The position numbers were made by a program, and so were the translations under genes. Shown piece after piece: positions 36,664-40,807 of a stretch of DNA of 40,807 nt (positions are counted from its first letter, which is position 1; each line of letters starts with the position of its first letter). The notes below the pieces were generated by a model. That model did not search any database. It was given only the letters and a program-made list of their open reading frames with translations, and was not told the origin of the DNA. This DNA is from a virus: positions 1-40,807 of IMG/VR virus record IMGVR_UViG_3300031687_001240; one strand, 5' to 3'.

Positions 36664-37217
36664 CCTGCAATCTCCATTACAGTTATTGTTGATACGCCAC
36701 TTACTGTATTTGCATTGCCTGATTGCAAAGTATTTACTCTATTTAAATATAGAACTACGCCTGTGCTCCACTGTAACTTGTAAGTAACTGCACTTGTTGT
36801 ACTAACTGCTGTATCTAAAAGTTGAAAATTATCACACATTAATCGATACGCATTATCTACTCCTTGTAAACCAAAAGTGGCTCTTGTATCTCCAGAAGAT
36901 GTGTTAGGACCAATCGCTATATTACTACTATCTCTTAATATTCTTACTCCTCCATAAGGATTTGCAGCGCTTCCCCAAGACAATGATGTACTAACGAGTA
37001 TCTTTGATGATGTTGAACTTGGTGTAATTGAGACAGACATTCCTGGAATATCTGTAAAAGTTCGGCTGTTAAAAGCGGAACTAGCTGTAGCGCTTATTGA
37101 TTGTTTAACTTGCAAAATTCCTCCAGCTGGTACAAATCCCGATGGAGTATGACCTGATGCAAGACTCACAGTGGTTCCAGTCGCTGCCTGTATTGTATTT
37201 GTCTTTAACGTACTCAC
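36660..37217 (-). CDS. Small fibre-like protein, MEIAG family, GTG start
   Basis: A 185-residue member of the MEIAG family: STLKTNTIQAATGTTVSLAS, PAGGILQVKQSISATASSAF, ISITPSSTSSKILV-type core (SVSITPSSTSSKILVSTSLS) and the end TITVMEIAG. I chose the GTG at 37217, which overlaps the upstream TGA (GTGA) and yields the usual MSTLK opening. The ATG at 37229 would add four residues but has no ribosome site. Confidence 0.68.
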   Translation of the reverse strand: MSTLKTNTIQAATGTTVSLASGHTPSGFVPAGGILQVKQSISATASSAFNSRTFTDIPGMSVSITPSSTSSKILVSTSLSWGSAANPYGGVRILRDSSNIAIGPNTSSGDTRATFGLQGVDNAYRLMCDNFQLLDTAVSTTSAVTYKLQWSTGVVLYLNRVNTLQSGNANTVSGVSTITVMEIAG

Positions 37218-37768
37218 ACTATACTCCATTCACCATTAACTGTTACTGTAAAACCAGAATCAATTTGTACTGGACCTGCGCTCATACCGTTTGTTGCAGA
37301 ATCAATTAAAATATTTTCGGCTATATTATTTGCGTTTGTTCGTATTATTGAATTACTCCCCAACCATGGTGCATTACTATATTTAATAGCCTGACTTCCT
37401 GTAGGTTGAGCGGAATTATTAAGTGTTATCGTTGGAGCAGTAACTCCGCCTGTAAAGATATCACCAGATCTTTTAGCAGCTCCTCCTACGTCAGTAACTG
37501 TAACTTGTGAAACCTCAACAATTTCTATAATGTCATTAAGATAAGCTGCTGATGCTAATACTACATTAGTGCCATTAGTTGTAAAGTCACCATCAGGAGA
37601 TAATTTAGCTCCATTTAAATATACATGACTTGCGCTATCAATTGCAGATAACGATACACCATTTGCATCATTCCCGCTGAAAGATGCTTGTCCTTCGGTT
37701 GCAGTAAATCTAAATCTTGTATTTCTTAGCTCTACAGTTTGATTTGCATTTGATCCTAAGTACGCCAT
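37214..37768 (-). CDS. Fibre-like protein with stem motif, MAYLG family
   Basis: A 184-residue protein: MAYLGSNANQTVELRNTRFR, FTATEGQASFSGNDANGV, VYLNGAKLSPDGDFTTNGTN, TLNNSAQPTGSQAIKY and the stem ending GMSAGPVQIDSGFTVTVNGE then WSIV. It is related to 35169 and 39867 in its first and last segments. Overlaps the previous gene by one base. Confidence 0.7.
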   Translation of the reverse strand: MAYLGSNANQTVELRNTRFRFTATEGQASFSGNDANGVSLSAIDSASHVYLNGAKLSPDGDFTTNGTNVVLASAAYLNDIIEIVEVSQVTVTDVGGAAKRSGDIFTGGVTAPTITLNNSAQPTGSQAIKYSNAPWLGSNSIIRTNANNIAENILIDSATNGMSAGPVQIDSGFTVTVNGEWSIV

Positions 37769-38250
37769 TATGCAATGTCTCCATGTATTGTGGTGTAACC
37801 ATACTTTAAATCACCAGTAGCTGTACCACTTTTATCTGTTCTAACTTTATATGCAGTTGTTGTGGGTGCTACTTCATTTCCAGATGAGTTATCAGAATGT
37901 AATTGACCACCTGCTGCATCACCTTGGCCATTAGCATCAAAATTATTTGAATTAGTCATTATATAATTTATATCAGAATAAGCTGTTGTTATTGTTACTG
38001 TATATTCTCCTGCTGCATCATCTGCTACACTACTTAAATTCCATGATTTTATTATAGCAGGTGTTTTGTGGTTAAAGTGTAAAGCATGAGATGCAATTCC
38101 TAATTGTAAAACTGATGTCACACTACCTGTTTGAACATTAATTACATCTGCAGTCGTCTTACCTTTAATAGTGTCAATCTTAACAGTATCGTTAAATGTA
38201 ATATCACTACCAATTTTAGCCTCGATCTCATTTACGACTACACGGCTCAT
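37768..38250 (-). CDS. Small fibre-like protein, divergent DSFN family
   Basis: A 160-residue protein with the family layout but altered motifs: MSRVVVNEIEAKIGSDITFN, VQTGSVTSVLQLGIASH (in place of QGEG..TTNLQQGL), KSWNLSSVADDAAGEYTVTI (DSFN replaced by KSWN), and the end YTTIHGDIA. It is the most diverged copy of the QQGL/DSFN family in the window. Confidence 0.7.
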   Translation of the reverse strand: MSRVVVNEIEAKIGSDITFNDTVKIDTIKGKTTADVINVQTGSVTSVLQLGIASHALHFNHKTPAIIKSWNLSSVADDAAGEYTVTITTAYSDINYIMTNSNNFDANGQGDAAGGQLHSDNSSGNEVAPTTTAYKVRTDKSGTATGDLKYGYTTIHGDIA

Positions 38251-38792
38251 CCTGCGATCTCCATTAAAGTAATTCTGCTAATATTGTTACCAGTGCCACC
38301 TTTTTGACAGTGTAAAACCGCAGAATTATTAGAAAGTTTTGCATTCATTCTCATTTTATAAGTAAACGAACTCGTTGTATTAGGTGAATGTAAAAAATTA
38401 ATTGGATGTTTAAATGCCATGGCATATGCTTCATTAATTCTATAACCTTCATTGTCAGCACTAGTGCCATCTAAAATATTATTACTGCCATCACAAACTG
38501 CAAAGTTAAATTGCATACTTCCATTACTCCCCCCAGCTGCATAAAATGATAGATAACCAGTTACGAGTATTTTACTACTAGATGAACTTGGTGTAATCGA
38601 AGCAGATAAACCTGTATCAGCAAATGTTGTGGTACTACCACTCTGTGATACTGCACTTGTTGCTGTTGCATGAACAACTTGAATTGCATGCCCGGGTGCA
38701 TTTAATACATGTCCACTCGCAATCTGTACAGTTGTAGGTGTAGAAGAAGTTGCTAGTCCTTGAATTTGTGATACACTCAGTATCCCAGCCAT
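38247..38792 (-). CDS. Small fibre-like protein, MEIAG family
   Basis: A 181-residue member of the MEIAG family: MAGILSVSQIQGLATSSTPT, APGHAIQVVHATATSAVSQS, ADTGLSASITPSSSSSKILV, HSPNTTSSFTYKMRMNA and the end ISRITLMEIAG. The GGAGATCGCAGG of the MEIAG codons serves the next ATG (ATGA overlap). Confidence 0.72.
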   Translation of the reverse strand: MAGILSVSQIQGLATSSTPTTVQIASGHVLNAPGHAIQVVHATATSAVSQSGSTTTFADTGLSASITPSSSSSKILVTGYLSFYAAGGSNGSMQFNFAVCDGSNNILDGTSADNEGYRINEAYAMAFKHPINFLHSPNTTSSFTYKMRMNAKLSNNSAVLHCQKGGTGNNISRITLMEIAG

Positions 38793-39121
38793 TATGTAAT
38801 CTCCAAAATACTTAATATTACGTCGACGGAAGCTGCTGTACTTGAACTTACTTTAATAATATCTGCAGCATTCATAACCACTTTTTGATCTCCACCTACT
38901 GCAACTAATGAACTTCCAATTGGTATTGGAGCATCTTTAACTAAGAAACAACTATCTCCACCATTATTTAATAATGTGACATCGGCAGTGATTGCAGAAG
39001 ATGTTTTGTTAGAAAGGTTTAATCCTATTATTGTTGTAGCAGTATTACTTGGACATGTATATACGGCAGAATCAGCAATTCCAATATTTTTTTTTGTTTG
39101 TAGTTTAAATAAGTTTGCCAT
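38792..39121 (-). CDS. Small virion-like protein, unknown family
   Basis: A 109-residue beta-rich protein (MANLFKLQTKKNIGIADSAV; TATTIIGLNLSNKTSSAITA; SLVAVGGDQKVVMNAADIIK). It resembles small structural proteins of marine T4-like phages found near tail and neck genes. It has no array motif except the end LEIT, whose codons (GGAGATTACATAATG) make the next ribosome site. Function unknown. Confidence 0.62.
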   Translation of the reverse strand: MANLFKLQTKKNIGIADSAVYTCPSNTATTIIGLNLSNKTSSAITADVTLLNNGGDSCFLVKDAPIPIGSSLVAVGGDQKVVMNAADIIKVSSSTAASVDVILSILEIT

Positions 39122-39124
39122 ATG

Positions 39125-39301
39125 TTATCCTAACGCTATTGCTAATGCTACAGCCGTTCCAGCTGGATCACCGAGTGGAGATACAATTAACACGTCGGCC
39201 GAATCAAGTATTCGGTCGTGCGCTTTGCCATTAATCGTAATGTTTTGATTTACTATAATTCCGTTCTTAACAACGAAATCTTTTTGTTGTGCTGTAGGCA
39301 T
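39125..39301 (-). CDS. 58-residue fibre-array protein
   Basis: A gene shorter than usual ORF cutoffs. It starts at ATG 39301 with GGGGAGAG about 7 nt upstream and is the first gene after a late promoter (39332-39339). The protein is MPTAQQKDFVVKNGIIVNQN followed by ITINGKAHDRILDSAD and ends in a small hydrophobic Ala/Gly segment (AVALAIALG). The VVKNGI.V...I.ING pattern is typical of marine phage structural proteins. It is followed 3 nt later by the 109-residue gene. The ribosome site, promoter and spacing support it. Confidence 0.68.
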   Translation of the reverse strand: MPTAQQKDFVVKNGIIVNQNITINGKAHDRILDSADVLIVSPLGDPAGTAVALAIALG

Positions 39302-39331
39302 CGGTTCACTCTCCCCAATGGATTATAATTC

Positions 39332-39339
39332 TATTTATA
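39332..39339 (-). promoter_or_regulatory. T4-type late promoter box before the 58-residue gene
   Basis: TATAAATA on the minus strand in the 56-bp gap between the genes at 39125 and 39358. The ATG is 30 nt downstream. Confidence 0.75.
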
Positions 39340-39357
39340 CAAGTTACAGTTTAAACA

Positions 39358-39858
39358 TTAGCCTTTAATCTCCATAGCTATTACAACCATAGAATCTTTT
39401 GCATCAGGCTCATCATTGATTCTAAAATCTCCATCATTTTGAGTTGCACATTGCAATTTATATGTTACTGAAGAAGCAGTTGAAGGTGAATCTAAATATT
39501 GAATAGCTATTGGACATGGAACCCAAATCGACCCATTTGTATTTGTACTATAACCATATCTAGGTATATACCTTACTTCTGTTGAACCTCGAAATATTTT
39601 AAATCTAATAGAATTATTCGTATTATTAGCCATACCACCACAATTCCAAGAAATAAAAATCTTACTTGATGTACTTGATGGTGTTATAGCTATAGATGTT
39701 CCATTAACATCACCAAAGCTTGTATTTGGCGTGGTGTTTGATGATTGCAATTGAGCCGCAACTGTCTGTATCACACTACCAGCAGGCATACCTGTTAAAA
39801 AGCTACTCCCTTGAACTAAGTTTGCGGTTGGTACTTTTTTTACTCTCGTTAATGCCAT
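39358..39858 (-). CDS. Small fibre-like protein, MEIKG family
   Basis: A 166-residue member of the MEIAG/MEIKG family: MALTRVKKVPTANLVQGSSF, MPAGSVIQTVAAQLQSSNTT, GTSIAITPSSTSSKIFISWN, IFRGSTEV, LDSPSTASSVTYKLQC, and the end SMVVIAMEIKG. It is the intact gene whose ending best matches the two vestigial C-termini found elsewhere in the array. TAGGAGAAGAC precedes the ATG. Confidence 0.72.
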   Translation of the reverse strand: MALTRVKKVPTANLVQGSSFLTGMPAGSVIQTVAAQLQSSNTTPNTSFGDVNGTSIAITPSSTSSKIFISWNCGGMANNTNNSIRFKIFRGSTEVRYIPRYGYSTNTNGSIWVPCPIAIQYLDSPSTASSVTYKLQCATQNDGDFRINDEPDAKDSMVVIAMEIKG

Positions 39859-39866
39859 GTCTTCTC

Positions 39867-40337
39867 CTATACTATCGACATCGATCCGTTAATGACTACT
39901 GAAACTCCTGAGTCAATAGTTATAGGTCCTGCGACCATTGCATTATCATTTGAGTCTAAAGTAAATCCTGTTGATATACTATTTCGATTTTTTCTTACTG
40001 GTGTATTTGTAATTCCTATTGCATCATTTAACTTAGATGCAGTTATCACATTATCTGAAACTGTGCTTGTACTGTGCGCTTCACCTAATGCAGTTATAAA
40101 ATCAATAGTATCACTTGAATCAATTGCTTCACTAAATGTTATAGTGGTTCCTGTCACAGTATAAGCAGAGTTTGGTGCTTGAATAACACCATTAATAGAT
40201 ACAATTAGTTGTTCTGCAATTAAATTTGGTTGTGGTATATTATTAATGTTTAGTGTATATGATGAGTCACTTGTACCAGTGATAGCATCCATTCTTTGAT
40301 ATACACCAAACTGTGGAGACTTACCGAGAGTACTCAT
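39867..40337 (-). CDS. Fibre-like protein with SINGVIQ domain and stem motif
   Basis: A 156-residue relative of 35169 and 37214: MSTLGKSPQFGVYQRMDAIT, QLIVSINGVIQAPNSAYTVT, DNVITASKLNDAIGITNTPV, and the stem ending NAMVAGPITIDSGVSVVING then SMSIV. It has one GVIQ domain where 35169 has two, so domain number varies by duplication. Confidence 0.72.
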   Translation of the reverse strand: MSTLGKSPQFGVYQRMDAITGTSDSSYTLNINNIPQPNLIAEQLIVSINGVIQAPNSAYTVTGTTITFSEAIDSSDTIDFITALGEAHSTSTVSDNVITASKLNDAIGITNTPVRKNRNSISTGFTLDSNDNAMVAGPITIDSGVSVVINGSMSIV

Positions 40338-40807
40338 TGTGCGATCTCCATAACAGTTAACGTTGTCAAGATATTGTAACCTGCCCAGTAAGCTATTCCA
40401 CCACCTTCTTGCTTAACGACAACATTATAAGTTACTGCTGAAGCTGTAGCTGGTGCATGTAAAAGTGAGGCAGATAAAGCTGATACAAGTTGACCTGAAT
40501 TTGAATGATTCATTGCCATTCCCATAGTTCCTGTAGCTAATAAAGTTCCACCAGCAAGGACTGTTCCAGCATTAGTTGAACTTGAAGGATTAATAGAGAC
40601 GTTAGCAACGGCTTTTTTAGTATTTGTTCCATTTGTTCCATAGCCATTAAAACTAACTAAAAATTTACTTGAGCTACTAAATGGAGTAAATGTTAAAAAT
40701 AAACCAGTACTTTTATAAGTTGTTGTTGTATTTGATACTGTTGCTGTACTGGTATGTTGATATACTTGTATCACTTGGCCCGGTGCTACTAAAGATCCTG
40801 CAGCTCC
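40334..40807 (-). CDS. Fibre-like protein, MEIAG family, N-terminus outside window
   Basis: At least 157 codons are open to the right edge, so the true start is outside. An internal GTG at 40774 would begin within the conserved segment. The in-frame upstream residues GAAGSLVAPGQVIQVYQHTS match the PAGSVIQTV and PTGSVVQTI segments that lie 20-35 residues into the paralogues, so the frame continues. The core is FTPFSSSSKFLVSFNGYG and LHAPATASAVTYNVVVK, and the end LTVMEIAQ. Confidence 0.72.
   Translation of the reverse strand, partial: GAAGSLVAPGQVIQVYQHTSTATVSNTTTTYKSTGLFLTFTPFSSSSKFLVSFNGYGTNGTNTKKAVANVSINPSSSTNAGTVLAGGTLLATGTMGMAMNHSNSGQLVSALSASLLHAPATASAVTYNVVVKQEGGGIAYWAGYNILTTLTVMEIAQ

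Noticed and set aside
39189-39215. Hairpin-like inverted repeat (CGGCCGAAT ... ATTCGGTCG)
   Set aside because: It lies inside the 58-residue coding sequence and has one mismatch on the transcribed strand; no T tract, so not a terminator.

Overview
This 40.8-kb window is part of the genome of an AT-rich marine T4-like myovirus. The core genes and their order (regA-62-44-45-46-47-55-uvsW-uvsY, then 3-like, 23-22-21-67-20-19-18-17-16-15-14-13) match marine T4-like phages (pelagimyophages and T4-like cyanophages). No photosystem or other cyanobacterial marker is present. An alphaproteobacterial-looking purine cassette at the left edge makes a SAR11-type host plausible, but that is inference. Every gene I can support lies on the minus strand, so transcription runs from high to low coordinates. 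No tRNA, CRISPR array, insertion sequence or gene-free stretch over 300 bp was seen.

Layout. (1) 1-2041: a metabolic cassette with an adenine phosphoribosyltransferase (cut by the window edge), an isopenicillin-N-synthase-like 2OG-Fe(II) oxygenase, and a periplasmic BMP/PnrA-type (nucleoside-binding) protein with a signal peptide. (2) 2054-4920: small accessory genes. These are a HAD phosphatase and a GNTR-motif protein that share an N-terminus resembling the T4 capsid-targeting peptide, a T4-type lysozyme, Hsp20, and unknowns. (3) 4917-14210: replication, recombination and late transcription (RegA, clamp loader with an inserted glutaredoxin, clamp, gp46/47, a cytidylyltransferase-like protein, late sigma gp55, UvsW, UvsY). 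(4) 14234-28594: head, packaging, tail and neck genes, with an SNase nuclease between 15 and 16. (5) 28614-40807: about 25 very small tail-fibre-like genes, most joined by 1- or 4-nt stop/start overlaps.

Regulation visible in the sequence. Five sites match TGTACN or TTTACT, 17 bp, TATAAT (early-type promoters). One of them lies inside gp47, and one points to the plus strand against all genes. Eight intergenic copies of the T4 late box TATAAATA precede late genes. Two intrinsic terminators sit directly upstream of late boxes. Three genes start so close to a promoter box that their transcripts would be essentially leaderless.

Most interesting region: the fibre array. Instead of one long fibre gene, it holds many single-domain proteins from four or five paralogous families. 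The conserved C-termini (GDLA or MEIAG) are encoded by DNA that also forms the ribosome-binding site of the next gene (GGAGA...ATGA). Two vestigial C-termini and 22-40 nt exact repeats show that modules have been lost and exchanged. Two short genes absent from a 60-residue ORF cutoff (30920-31090 and 39125-39301) belong to this array.
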